Assembly (NCBI RefSeq): GCF_030409605.1
Contig: NZ_JAUFQG010000006.1
Coordinates: 1,054,001 to 1,118,000, forward strand
Length of the DNA stretch: 64,000 nt
Origin: Simiduia curdlanivorans
Lineage (GTDB): Bacteria > Pseudomonadota > Gammaproteobacteria > Pseudomonadales > Cellvibrionaceae
Direction: 5' to 3'
Position numbers and translations under genes: made by a program. This document shows, one piece after another, positions 17,402 to 25,690 of this stretch (the first letter of the stretch is position 1; each line of letters begins with the position of its first letter). The notes under the pieces were generated by a model. The model made no database searches. It was not told the DNA's origin and saw only the letters and a program-made list of their open reading frames with translations.

Positions 17402-18352
17402 TCATCGAGATGCGATGTCTTCAGCTTGCCAAAAATCGTAAAAATTTCCCCACTGCAAGGGGTAACGCTGTGCAAAATCGCCCAACCTATCGGCGTACTG
17501 CTGAACATAGGGCTGTAGACTTGCCTCGCGCGCCTTGCGTTGCATCACTATTTGATCGCTAAATTTTTCTAAGTAAATATCGTAGCGATCTGCCGACTTG
17601 ACACTGCACAGAAAGAAAACCGGGCGCTTCAGCAGTGCCGACAAGACAAAAGGCCCCATGGGAAAGGGCGCTGGCTTGCCTAAAAAATTGGCGTAGATAT
17701 TTCTCGGTTTTACCCCCGAGCTGGGGTCGACCACGGCCGTTCTGTCGGCCGCTATGGCCACTACTTCGCCGCGTTGTAGCTTCTCATCCAATAGCATTGC
17801 CGTTGCCGGGTTAATTTCTTGCACTTGGATTAAGTTAACGCTGTGCTCGCCAGATACGTCGGCTAACATGGCATTAAACTTTTCGGCGTGTTGGGTGTGT
17901 ACCATGGCGTTTACTTTGGCAACACCCCAGCGCTCGGCCAACGCCATGCTAATTTCCGTATTGCCGAGGTGGCTAACAAATATTATGCCGCCAGTGCCCT
18001 CGGCGATCAGTGCTTTTAAGGCGTCAAAACCATGGGTGTGCACCGGCACATCTAAGCAGCCAAACCACACCGCCAACTTATCCAGCATTAAATCGCCGAA
18101 GGTAAAAAACTGTTTCAAGCTCAGGCGCAACATGCCCATTTTGCTCGACACACCTAATGCCTTAGCGCTATCCACTTGCTGTAGAAATGCCAGAGAGGCT
18201 TTTCGCGCGCTTATCCCGGTCACAAAAAAGTACACAATCACCGGCCACAGCAAAGAGACAAATACCCAACGGCCCAGCCAACGATAGGTAAAAAATAGGA
18301 TTTTCATCCCCAACAGAGAACCCGATTCTTTGCGCTTCCACCAAGGCTTCAC
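17402..18352 (-). CDS. LpxL/HtrB-like lipid acyltransferase of the APE cluster
   Basis: A 316-residue inner-membrane acyltransferase of the lipid A late-acyltransferase family. The GTG at 18352 overlaps the glycosyltransferase stop (GTGA) and gives MKPWWKRKESGSLLG, which matches the usual W-x-x-R-x-E-x-GS opening. A later ATG at 18307 would remove it. A TM segment follows (WVFVSLLWPVIVYFFVTG). GGIIFVSHLGNTEIS carries the HxxxxE motif (HLGNTE). It probably transfers an acyl or polyene group to the glycolipid made by the coupled glycosyltransferase. In some clusters the two activities are fused (ApeJ). Confidence 0.82.
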   Translation of the reverse strand: MKPWWKRKESGSLLGMKILFFTYRWLGRWVFVSLLWPVIVYFFVTGISARKASLAFLQQVDSAKALGVSSKMGMLRLSLKQFFTFGDLMLDKLAVWFGCLDVPVHTHGFDALKALIAEGTGGIIFVSHLGNTEISMALAERWGVAKVNAMVHTQHAEKFNAMLADVSGEHSVNLIQVQEINPATAMLLDEKLQRGEVVAIAADRTAVVDPSSGVKPRNIYANFLGKPAPFPMGPFVLSALLKRPVFFLCSVKSADRYDIYLEKFSDQIVMQRKAREASLQPYVQQYADRLGDFAQRYPLQWGNFYDFWQAEDIASR

Positions 18353-19140
18353 AGCGCTCGCCCCCGCTTGCGCAGGCCCAAGAGCCAAAGCGGCGCACGC
18401 GCCAACATGCCGAAAAATAAGCGCGCGTGCATGCAGGAAATTAACCAATTATCCTTGCCCGGCAAAAAATGCGATACGCCATCGAGGGGGTAATGAACCT
18501 TAGTGGACAGGTTCTGAATATTGCCGCCGGCCCATAGCCAATGCACCAATATTTCCGTATCAAAGTCCATGCGGTTACCCGTATCGCACCGCGCTAATTG
18601 CTGGCAAATGGATGCCAGTGGGTAAACCCGAAAACCACACATAGAATCTTTAATGGCAAACGACAGTGTGTTTATCCAGACCCAGACATGGGTCAGGTAG
18701 CGCGCATAATGTCGAAGCCGCGGTACTGAGTCATCGTATTGCGGCACGCCACAAATAATCATGGTGGGCGATCCAGCGGCCGCGCTAAGAAAGGCTGGAA
18801 TGTCCGCTAAATTATGTTGGCCATCGGCATCCACCTGCAGGGCATGGGAGTAACCTAGCTCAAGGGCAGATTGTAAACCCAACTTTACCGCAGCACCCTT
18901 GCCTTGATTAACCTCGAGCACCTTCAAATGAACGCTCGGATGTTGATCAGCCAATTGCTCCAAAACCGCGGAACAATCGCCATTGCTGCCATCGTTCACT
19001 AATATAACCGGCACCGAAAACGGCAAAATATTGGCCAGCGTTTTAACGATGGCGCGCTCGTGGTTATACACAGGGATAACAATGCACGCGTTCATCGCAG
19101 CAGACTTAATATCGTTCATATTCATCGCATTAACAGTCAT
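18349..19140 (-). CDS. Family 2 glycosyltransferase of the APE cluster
   Basis: A 263-residue GT-A fold transferase. CIVIPVYNHERAI opens the domain, VILVNDGSNG carries the nucleotide-binding Asp, and HALQVDADGQHNLADI contains the DxD metal site. SMCGFRVYPL and a GNRMDFDTEI segment follow, as in dolichyl-phosphate-sugar type enzymes. It is coupled by ATGA to the dehydratase gene upstream and by GTGA to the acyltransferase downstream. It probably builds the sugar part of the lipid anchor; the sugar donor is unknown. Confidence 0.85.
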   Translation of the reverse strand: MTVNAMNMNDIKSAAMNACIVIPVYNHERAIVKTLANILPFSVPVILVNDGSNGDCSAVLEQLADQHPSVHLKVLEVNQGKGAAVKLGLQSALELGYSHALQVDADGQHNLADIPAFLSAAAGSPTMIICGVPQYDDSVPRLRHYARYLTHVWVWINTLSFAIKDSMCGFRVYPLASICQQLARCDTGNRMDFDTEILVHWLWAGGNIQNLSTKVHYPLDGVSHFLPGKDNWLISCMHARLFFGMLARAPLWLLGLRKRGRAL

Positions 19141-19514
19141 AGCGCCACCAGACGACCGCTGGCAAAAACTTTTTCTTGCGCGCTGTATTTAAAGTTTACG
19201 CGCTGACGCTCAGGTTGCAGCTGCAACGACAGTTGCACGCTATCGCCCGGACGAATAATTTGCTGGAATTTTATGGCTTCTAACTGACTCGCCCGGCTCA
19301 GCCAGTGCCCGTGCTCGGGCCATTGTTGCGCTGCGCTGATGCGTACCCAGTTGAGTTGAACCACGCCCGGTAAAATAGGCGTGTCGGGAAAATGACCTTG
19401 AAACCACACTAACTCAGGCTGAACTTGCAGCGTTAATTCGACACTAACCTCATCGATTGATGCCACGCCTTGCAGCAACGGTAGCTCGGTGGGAGCATGA
19501 CTAAAGTCAATCAT
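19137..19514 (-). CDS. apeI: FabZ-like dehydratase subunit (ApeI-like)
   Basis: A 125-residue hotdog protein with the complete catalytic loop WFQGHFPDTPILPG (H41). The FabZ catalytic Glu is replaced by Asn (N55 in GVVQLNWV). The partner dehydratase at 9031-9537 keeps the Glu and lacks the His loop, so the two probably form one composite site. Its ATG start lies 10 bp after the AMP-ligase stop. Confidence 0.85.
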   Translation of the reverse strand: MIDFSHAPTELPLLQGVASIDEVSVELTLQVQPELVWFQGHFPDTPILPGVVQLNWVRISAAQQWPEHGHWLSRASQLEAIKFQQIIRPGDSVQLSLQLQPERQRVNFKYSAQEKVFASGRLVAL

Positions 19515-19524
19515 TCATAGGCTC

Positions 19525-20895
19525 CTATTCCGTTGCCTGCTGCAACTGTTTCACTAACAGCTGCAATTGTTGATACTGTATTTTGCCTTGGGGGTTGCGC
19601 GGCAGGCGATCGATATAGCGCCAGCGCCTAGGCACCAAAGGCCGCTCGAGCAATTGCCCCAAAATCCGTTTGAAATGTTTCGCTAAAGTCTGCCGGCCTT
19701 CACTTGCCAATGCCGCTACACCTTCGGGTGACAACACCACGAGCGCCATGAGTTCATCGCGGCTAGCGAGAGCACCCGCGCGCACGACCGGCTCAACCCG
19801 CACATCGTCTATCCAACTATCGGCCAGTAAAAAGGCTTCTATTTGTTCGAGCGATACGCGCTTTCCCTCCACTTTAGCAACGCGATCGGCGCGTCCAATC
19901 AAGCAAAACGTATCACCCTGCATTGCCACAATATCTGAGCTTTCAAACCAGTCATCATCGGGTAGAAACGGTGACTTAACGGCTAGGCACTGCTGCGCAT
20001 TAACCTTTGCTTGCACTACCTCAAATAAACACCATGCAGCGTCACCTTGATGCTGCCGACGCCAAGCAATACCACCGGTCTCGGTGCTGCCGTACACTTC
20101 AACGATATCAGCCTGCAGTTGTTCATGTGCACTCGCACTCGCCGCCGCAGACAAAGGCCCGCCGGAACTGAACACCTGGTTAACACGGTGTTGATGATCG
20201 ATACTTACCGGCAGTCGGCTCAAGTGCGTGGGACTAGACACTAAACATAAAGGCGTCGCGCGCTGGGTAAATATACGCTCCACATATTCCGTGGTGAATC
20301 GCGCAAACGGGCGCCGGCAAGCCAGCGGCCAAAGAATTCGAAATAGCAAGCCATAAATATGCTGATGACTGACCGTGGCGTAAATGCGGCAGTCAGCCAG
20401 GGCCGCGCCAAAACATTGTTCCAGTTGTTCGACCTCGGCGGCCAGTTGACGCAAGCTTTTTCTAATGAGTTGCGGTTCACCGGAGCTGCCAGAGGTGAAT
20501 AAAACTAACACCGCATCACTGGCCAATGGCGTCACAATTGTAGAAACTTCCGCTTCTGCTTCTACTTGCGCCGCGAGAGACAGCGTCGACACCCCAGAAA
20601 AATCGCCGATAAAACCATCCACACGCTGGGATAAGTGTTGGGTCGTTTCCGCTAAATTATTCGGCGCCAGCCACGCTTCTTTACCGCACAACCAAAGTGC
20701 GACAAGCACTGCCGCTAGCTCCGCACTATCGGGGATAAACAAGGCCAAACGCTGCAGTTCTGGCGCCGCGCTTAGGTGCTTTTGCCAATGGTCAACGCGG
20801 CACAACCACTGTGACGAAGTCACTGAGTTGCGATCAAATGCCAGCGTATATTCTGGCGCTGCAGACACAGTGTTTAACAGTTGAAACAATTTCAC
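19525..20895 (-). CDS. apeH: Adenylate-forming aryl/acyl-ACP ligase (ApeH-like)
   Basis: A 456-residue ANL-family enzyme that activates the aryl starter acid with ATP and loads it on an ACP. The P-loop-like motif LVLFTSGSSGEPQLI (A3), the VEVYGSTETGGIAWR motif (A5), SSDIVAMQGDTFCLIGRADR (A7/A8) and LPRNPQGKIQYQ with the catalytic Lys (A10) are present. The GTG at 20895 overlaps the upstream membrane-protein stop (GTGA) and gives the plausible N-terminus MKLFQLLNTV; the open frame extends further upstream but would run through the preceding gene. The acid substrate, benzoate- or cinnamate-type, is not settled by sequence. Confidence 0.85.
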   Translation of the reverse strand: MKLFQLLNTVSAAPEYTLAFDRNSVTSSQWLCRVDHWQKHLSAAPELQRLALFIPDSAELAAVLVALWLCGKEAWLAPNNLAETTQHLSQRVDGFIGDFSGVSTLSLAAQVEAEAEVSTIVTPLASDAVLVLFTSGSSGEPQLIRKSLRQLAAEVEQLEQCFGAALADCRIYATVSHQHIYGLLFRILWPLACRRPFARFTTEYVERIFTQRATPLCLVSSPTHLSRLPVSIDHQHRVNQVFSSGGPLSAAASASAHEQLQADIVEVYGSTETGGIAWRRQHQGDAAWCLFEVVQAKVNAQQCLAVKSPFLPDDDWFESSDIVAMQGDTFCLIGRADRVAKVEGKRVSLEQIEAFLLADSWIDDVRVEPVVRAGALASRDELMALVVLSPEGVAALASEGRQTLAKHFKRILGQLLERPLVPRRWRYIDRLPRNPQGKIQYQQLQLLVKQLQQATE

Positions 20896-21461
20896 GTGAT
20901 TAAATCCGCAGCTATTTTGGCTTTTACCTTGCGCCGCACCAGCCATTCGCCAGCGGCCAACAAACCGATACATAGGTAGGCAATAAAACCATTGTATAAA
21001 AGCCACAGTTCCTGATTTCCCAGCCATACGGTATAGAGCGCAATACAGCCGTTGCACAGAAAAAACCATACCCACAAGATCGTCACTTTGCGCGTGTAAA
21101 CCACTGCCGCTTCAGGTAGATCGGGTTCCTGTAAACGCGCGAGGCGTTCGACCAAAGACTGCGGTTGGCGCAAGCTGAACGCAAACACCAGCAACAAACT
21201 AAAGTTTACCGCCACGGGGTAGAGCAGCAAGCCGAGCTCAGTATTGGTCCAGAGCGACATAGCGACTAAACAGGCGATAACCCCGCACCAAACCAAGGCG
21301 GACAGACGATCAGCGGCGCGCCAACTGAACAACCTAAACAACGCCAAACAAACCAGCAGCAATAACAAATAGCGCAGCGAAAAGGTTTGCAGGCCAAAAT
21401 AGATGGCAAAGGGGTAGAGCAGCGTCACGAGTGCAAGGCTAATTTTACCGAGCAAGCGCAT
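20892..21461 (-). CDS. apeG: COG4648-type membrane protein of the APE cluster (ApeG-like)
   Basis: A 189-residue integral membrane protein with about five to six hydrophobic segments (for example ALVTLLYPFAIYFGL, VAVNFSLLLVFAFSL, LWVWFFLCNGCIALYTVWL and GFIAYLCIGLLAAGEWLV). The family always travels with APE-type acyl ligases and ACPs, and its role is unknown. It is coupled by GTGA to the AMP-ligase. Confidence 0.72.
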   Translation of the reverse strand: MRLLGKISLALVTLLYPFAIYFGLQTFSLRYLLLLLVCLALFRLFSWRAADRLSALVWCGVIACLVAMSLWTNTELGLLLYPVAVNFSLLLVFAFSLRQPQSLVERLARLQEPDLPEAAVVYTRKVTILWVWFFLCNGCIALYTVWLGNQELWLLYNGFIAYLCIGLLAAGEWLVRRKVKAKIAADLIT

Positions 21462-21464
21462 AGC

Positions 21465-21710
21465 TTAGGCAACCAACTCCACAACCACATCAACCACATC
21501 GGACACTGTGCGCACGGCCTTAAAATCTTCCGGCTGAATTTTCTTACCGGTTAGTTTTTTCAACTCAACGACCATGTCAACGGCGTCGATGGAATCGATA
21601 TCGAGGTCGTCGTAAAGATGCGCATCGAGCGTGATCTTGGCTTCGTCTAGCTCAAACATATCGACCATCATGGTGCGGATTGTGGCAAAAACTTCGTCCT
21701 TTGTTTGCAT
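21465..21710 (-). CDS. apeF: Acyl carrier protein (ApeF-like)
   Basis: An 81-residue acidic carrier protein. The phosphopantetheine attachment Ser is S40 in DLDIDSIDAVDMVVEL. It is the second of two tandem ACPs, 1 bp after the first, and is presumably activated by the Sfp-type transferase at 24041-24808. Confidence 0.9.
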   Translation of the reverse strand: MQTKDEVFATIRTMMVDMFELDEAKITLDAHLYDDLDIDSIDAVDMVVELKKLTGKKIQPEDFKAVRTVSDVVDVVVELVA

Positions 21711-21711
21711 G

Positions 21712-21972
21712 TTATTTCACCCCTTCTTGCGCCACGAAAGCGGCGAGTGTGGCCACCGATTTAAAATGCTGACGCGTTGCTTCCGACTCCGCATCCAACT
21801 TCACGCCATACTGCTTTTGCAGCGCAAGGCCGAGCTCTAGTGCATCGATAGAATCCAACCCTAAACCCTCAACAAACAAGGCTTCATTCGAATCAATATC
21901 GGCTACCGACATATCCTCAAGATCCAAAGTGTCAATAATAAGCTGCTTAAGCTCTTGCTCTAGTGCCTGCAT
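21712..21972 (-). CDS. apeE: Acyl carrier protein (ApeE-like)
   Basis: An 86-residue carrier protein with attachment Ser S41 in GLGLDSIDALELGLAL. Its start overlaps the acyltransferase gene by 26 bp. The two ACPs differ enough (DIDSIDAV against GLDSIDAL) to suggest separate roles, such as starter loading versus elongation. Confidence 0.9.
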   Translation of the reverse strand: MQALEQELKQLIIDTLDLEDMSVADIDSNEALFVEGLGLDSIDALELGLALQKQYGVKLDAESEATRQHFKSVATLAAFVAQEGVK

Positions 21973-22732
21973 AATGGGCTAATTCCTCTGTAAAAAAATG
22001 TTCTAACTGTTTGGTTAACTGTCGGGCAGCTAAGCTGACTGGCTGGCCCTCAGTACTCGGTAAAGACCTCTCGGGTAATACCCTTAACACCATCTCAAAC
22101 GGTCCCGACAAGGGGATTTCATACCAAGCAACCTGTTTGGTTAAGGTGGCCGGTTCTACGGTAATAAGCACCGGTCGTATGGCCTGCTCTAGGCGCAGCG
22201 CTACATTGGCCGCGCCGCGTTGAAAGCTGATGGCTCGACCCGGCACGGTGCGCGTGCCCTCGGGGAAAATAATTAAGTGGTTGCCACGGGCAAGCGACGC
22301 TTTAGCCTCGGCAATGACCTGCTCGGGGTCATCATTGGCGATATAACCTGCCAAGCGAATCACGCCGCGCATGCTAGGGTTTTTCATCAGCGCACTCTTA
22401 ACCACACAATCGGCCTGAGGCAGCAAACTAATCAGTAGCACCACATCAATCAGCGATGGATGATTCGCTAAAATAAGCTGGCCCGGCTGGCGCAAGCGAT
22501 CAATATCTTCAACGTAATAATGCAAGATACCGAGCGCTCGCATCATGTTCATAAAAAAACGAAAATTGATGTGCACGAGCCAGCGCGCCTTGCGTTCACG
22601 CTTAACGCCCTTTGGCGTTATCAGCAACCATGGAACGGCGTAAAACGGCAGCAATAAGCCACCCAGCCCGAACAAGGTAAAAGAAAAACCCGTGGCGAAT
22701 AGCCGCCAAAGCCAATTCAAGCGCTGCTTCAT
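21947..22732 (-). CDS. apeD: 1-acyl-glycerol-3-phosphate-type acyltransferase (ApeD-like)
   Basis: A 261-residue PlsC-family acyltransferase. ILANHPSLIDVVLL carries the HxxxxD catalytic motif, and IIFPEGTRTVPG is the phosphate-binding motif. An N-terminal membrane helix lies in LFATGFSFTLFGLGGLLLPF. The ATG at 22732 overlaps the chain-length-factor stop by 4 bp. It probably attaches a fatty or polyene acyl group to the lipid anchor. Confidence 0.87.
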   Translation of the reverse strand: MKQRLNWLWRLFATGFSFTLFGLGGLLLPFYAVPWLLITPKGVKRERKARWLVHINFRFFMNMMRALGILHYYVEDIDRLRQPGQLILANHPSLIDVVLLISLLPQADCVVKSALMKNPSMRGVIRLAGYIANDDPEQVIAEAKASLARGNHLIIFPEGTRTVPGRAISFQRGAANVALRLEQAIRPVLITVEPATLTKQVAWYEIPLSGPFEMVLRVLPERSLPSTEGQPVSLAARQLTKQLEHFFTEELAHYAGTRARA

Positions 22733-23466
22733 TTGCGCCAAACCCGACAACAGCGCTGACCGGGCACCACTAATGCCGCAGCTTGATGCGGGTTTGCAAA
22801 CCAACGCAACCACTGCACAGCTTCGGGTTCATTCACTGTCGCGTCCGACCCTTTATCGCAGGAACCTAACGCAATCGGGCTGCCCTCTTGTCGCGACAAG
22901 ACCATGGCAAGCGCATAGGGATAAATCACGTTATCGGTATGCTGGTAGACCTCGGGAAGCGGTAAATCGTAGATAACCAGTAGCACTTCATCGGCGCTTT
23001 GCAGCTGCCCCCAAGCTTCGATAAGCCCCATGGACAACAATTGCTCATCGGCGGCCAGTGCGGTCATCGCGCCCTTGGCCTTTTTAGCGATGGAGAGCAC
23101 ACCAGCCACGGCGTTATGAACCGACATACTGAAGGCCGCTGGCGAAAGCGCCTCCTGACGGCCTAGTGCATCGAGTAATTGCAAGGTTCTGTCTTGATCG
23201 CCGTGCTGGGAGCAAAACACCATTGGCATAGAGGATGCTTCGGGCACTAAATCCCAGACCACCGCCGCGGCAACACGGCCCACACCGCTTAAACGCCGCC
23301 TTAACATGGCCGGCACGGCGGAGACATCAGGCCCTTCGCCCAATACCAGCGCCTTATGGCCTTGCGCCCATTGCGCGCAAGCCTGCTGGCCATAGACACC
23401 GGGAAGCCAAGCATTCCAATGCTTGATCTTGACGGTTAAAAAGGGTGAAGTTGCTGATTCGGTCAC
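22729..23466 (-). CDS. apeC: Ketosynthase-like chain-length factor (ApeC-like)
   Basis: A 245-residue protein of the KS N-terminal-domain-only family. The nucleophile elbow reads FSMSVHNAVAGVLSIA, so the condensing Cys is missing and no catalytic condensation is expected. In described clusters it forms a heterodimer with ApeO and sets chain length. The GTG at 23466 is chosen because the residues upstream of it are encoded by the promoter region. It is the first gene of the minus-strand operon. Confidence 0.83.
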   Translation of the reverse strand: MTESATSPFLTVKIKHWNAWLPGVYGQQACAQWAQGHKALVLGEGPDVSAVPAMLRRRLSGVGRVAAAVVWDLVPEASSMPMVFCSQHGDQDRTLQLLDALGRQEALSPAAFSMSVHNAVAGVLSIAKKAKGAMTALAADEQLLSMGLIEAWGQLQSADEVLLVIYDLPLPEVYQHTDNVIYPYALAMVLSRQEGSPIALGSCDKGSDATVNEPEAVQWLRWFANPHQAAALVVPGQRCCRVWRK

Positions 23467-23503
23467 AGTCGCACTACAGATCGTTATTAAAATAAAGCCG
23501 GCT

Positions 23504-23532
23504 ATTTTACGCGCTGTACGGCCGTGCGGCAA
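23504..23532 (-). promoter_or_regulatory. Predicted sigma70 promoter of the main APE operon
   Basis: On the minus strand, TTGCCG (23532-23527) and TAAAAT (23509-23504) are separated by 17 bp. The -10 box lies about 38 bp upstream of the apeC GTG. Confidence 0.6.
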
Positions 23533-23541
23533 AGTAATTGG

Positions 23542-23570
23542 TTGGCTGTCTCGTGGGTCACCCGTAAAAT
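23542..23570 (+). promoter_or_regulatory. Predicted sigma70 promoter of apeA-apeB
   Basis: TTGGCT and TAAAAT are separated by 17 bp, 34 bp before the ATG at 23605. The two divergent -35 boxes are only 9 bp apart, so one regulator could control both operons. Confidence 0.6.
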
Positions 23571-23604
23571 AGCCACAAAACTTCAAAACCAAAGGAACTG
23601 AACG

Positions 23605-24039
23605 ATGAAAAAGCTAGTCATTTGCCTGCTTGCCGCCTTAACACCACTCGCCGCAAGCGCGCGGGATACCGCACACTTCCTACCCATCGAGACGGCATTA
23701 GCGGCAGCCAAGGCCTCTGGGAAATTGGACGGAGGCGTGAAATTATACTTTGCAGACCAACCCTATGCCGGCAAAGAAAAAGACTTGGGCACCTTCACCA
23801 CGTCAAAGAAAACTAACAGCTTCGGCAAGAGCGACGAGGACGCCTGTAAGTGGGCCATGCAATCGGCGCTTATCGAACTGCAGACCCGGGCCATTAAAGA
23901 GGGCGGCGACGCGGTCGTCAACATCGAAAGCTTCTATAAGAAGAAGGCACATGCCGACACCGAGACCTACGAATGCCACGCCGGCAACGTGGTTGCAGGC
24001 GTCGCCTTGCGCGGTACCGTCATTAAATTAAAACAGTAA
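23605..24039 (+). CDS. apeA: Small secreted protein of the APE cluster (ApeA-like)
   Basis: A 144-residue protein with the signal peptide MKKLVICLLAALTPLAASA and a ribosome site AAGGA before the ATG. It has two Cys residues (EDACKWAMQSAL and TYECHAGNV) that could form a disulfide, and a GGDAVVNIESFYKK segment typical of small periplasmic YbjQ/DUF4156-like folds. Homologues in APE clusters are often labelled excinuclease ABC subunit A, which this clearly is not. Its function in the cluster is unknown. Confidence 0.72.
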   Translation: MKKLVICLLAALTPLAASARDTAHFLPIETALAAAKASGKLDGGVKLYFADQPYAGKEKDLGTFTTSKKTNSFGKSDEDACKWAMQSALIELQTRAIKEGGDAVVNIESFYKKKAHADTETYECHAGNVVAGVALRGTVIKLKQ

Positions 24040-24040
24040 C

Positions 24041-24808
24041 TTGCTCACCCTGCTTTTAGCACCCATTCACCGGCTCTGTGAACCGCACAGAGCCGACGCT
24101 TTTTGCGACTGGGAACTGGCACGTTTGGCCGCTATAAGCTCGAGCAAGAGACGCCAAGAATACATTGCCGGCCACTCACTGCTCAGGCTGGCCGCAAGGC
24201 AGGCGCTCGGCGTCGACGCTAGCTTCGGTGGTACGGATGAAAAACAACACTGGCAACAGCCCGCCAATAGCGCCCCACAATTACCCCAGCACCCCAACCT
24301 GACTTTTGGCTTAAGCCATAGCGGCGGCTGGGTGGCCGCTGTGGTTGAATCTACGGGGGAAACCACTAACGTCGACAAGACGGGTGTTGATATTGAGCTT
24401 GAGCGCGAGCGAAAAAATCTCACTAGGCTCGCGCGTTATAGTTTTACCGAGGACTGGTTACACCAACACCGCGAGGATTTATTACCGGCTTTTTTTCAGC
24501 GCTGGACCCTATGTGAAGCACTGGTCAAAGGCAGCCAGAAAACACTCGGCACCGAGCTGTTGCGGCACCAGCGCTTCGCTAGCGTAGAACCGGATAAGCA
24601 ACCCCTTAACACTGGCCGCTGGCTGTATCACACTCGCATTGCACCAGAGCACACACCCTATTCGGCGCTAGGGCTCAACAAACCCATGCATATTAGCCTA
24701 TGCAGTGAGCGGCACTACCCAAGGTGCAAGATGCGCGTACTTTGTCTCACAGATAACAAATTTATGGCTCTGGAGCCAATCGCGTTTTCCACCTTCCAAG
24801 CGGTTTGA
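24041..24808 (+). CDS. apeB: Sfp-type 4'-phosphopantetheinyl transferase (ApeB-like)
   Basis: A 255-residue PPTase that transfers phosphopantetheine from CoA to the Ser of the ACPs. TGVDIELERE holds the Mg2+-binding Asp/Glu, RWTLCEALVKG is the W-x-x-x-E-A-x-x-K signature, and SHSGGWVAAV is the first motif. The TTG start at 24041 comes 1 bp after the apeA stop; no better start is visible. Its presence makes the cluster self-sufficient for ACP activation. Confidence 0.88.
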   Translation: MLTLLLAPIHRLCEPHRADAFCDWELARLAAISSSKRRQEYIAGHSLLRLAARQALGVDASFGGTDEKQHWQQPANSAPQLPQHPNLTFGLSHSGGWVAAVVESTGETTNVDKTGVDIELERERKNLTRLARYSFTEDWLHQHREDLLPAFFQRWTLCEALVKGSQKTLGTELLRHQRFASVEPDKQPLNTGRWLYHTRIAPEHTPYSALGLNKPMHISLCSERHYPRCKMRVLCLTDNKFMALEPIAFSTFQAV

Positions 24809-24831
24809 GTTCAACAGATGGAGCAAGCCAT

Positions 24832-25197
24832 TTAAACGGCAGAAAATTTACTTCTAAAAATAAAAAATACAGCACCCACCAAACACAGCCCCGCCCAAAG
24901 ATAGTCCAACTTCAATGGCTCCTTCATATAGAACACCACGAAGGGCACAAATACCGAAAGCGTAATCACTTCCTGCAGCACCTTAAGCTGACCAAGGTTC
25001 ATCACAGTAAAGCCAATGCGATTAGCAGGCACTTGCAGTAGATACTCAAACAAGGCAATGCCCCAGCTCACTAGCGCCGCCACGATCCAAGGCTTATGGT
25101 TCATGGATTTTAAGTGCGCATACCATGCGAAGGTCATGAATATATTGCTAAAAATCAGCAAGCCGACGCTGATTAAAGCTGGATGGGTGTTAATCAT
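24832..25197 (-). CDS. DUF486 small membrane protein (DMT-like)
   Basis: A 121-residue protein with four hydrophobic segments (VGLLIFSNIFMTFAWYA, IVAALVSWGIALFEYLL, VITLSVFVPFVVFYM and YLWAGLCLVGAVFFIF) and the family motif EYLLQVPANRIG. The family is related to small drug/metabolite transporters, and its function is unknown. The ATG at 25197 overlaps the MgtC stop; a GTG one codon earlier is possible. Confidence 0.85.
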   Translation of the reverse strand: MINTHPALISVGLLIFSNIFMTFAWYAHLKSMNHKPWIVAALVSWGIALFEYLLQVPANRIGFTVMNLGQLKVLQEVITLSVFVPFVVFYMKEPLKLDYLWAGLCLVGAVFFIFRSKFSAV

Positions 25198-25690
25198 CAC
25201 TCAACTTATCGCCATTACCGATAAGGTTTTTCACTTTGCGATAAACTCCTTTCGAAAAGGCTTGCGAATATTCTTCGAGCAAGTCGACGCCAGCGAGCAC
25301 AAATACCACGATCAAACTAAATTTGAAGGCGACAAATAATTTACCAATGGCAATACACACACCCAGCGAGGCCAGCACCCAAATGGCCGCCGCGGACGTC
25401 ACACCCACCACCACACCTTTACGCGCGAGCATCACCCCAGCACCCAAAAAGCCTATACCGGTAATCACCTGGCCAATAATGCGCGACGGGTCGGTCATGT
25501 GCGAGGACACGCTGATAGACGCGGCAATAAAAATATAGGTGCCCAACACGATCAAAATAGAGGTGCGAATACCCACGGGCTTGCCGCGCAATTGCCGCTC
25601 CAAGCCCACCACACCGCCACATAGCAATGCCATGCCAACGGAGTACCAATCAAAAGGGGCTATATCGAAAAACGCTGCCAAATCCATCAT
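25190..25690 (-). CDS. MgtC/SapB-family membrane protein
   Basis: A 166-residue inner-membrane protein. GGVVGLERQLRGKPVGIRT and the GQVITGIGFLGAGVMLARKG segment are family signatures. MgtC proteins act in low-Mg2+ adaptation and inhibit ATP synthase in some species; the SapB branch is uncharacterised. It overlaps the DUF486 gene, suggesting co-expression. Confidence 0.87.
   Translation of the reverse strand: MMDLAAFFDIAPFDWYSVGMALLCGGVVGLERQLRGKPVGIRTSILIVLGTYIFIAASISVSSHMTDPSRIIGQVITGIGFLGAGVMLARKGVVVGVTSAAAIWVLASLGVCIAIGKLFVAFKFSLIVVFVLAGVDLLEEYSQAFSKGVYRKVKNLIGNGDKLSDD

Noticed and set aside
17754..18287. 177-codon plus-strand frame opposite the acyltransferase
   Set aside because: Antisense shadow of a gene with clear catalytic motifs.
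23605..24039. Excinuclease ABC subunit A annotation often given to this protein type
   Set aside because: The protein is 144 residues with a signal peptide and has no ATPase or zinc motif; it cannot be UvrA.
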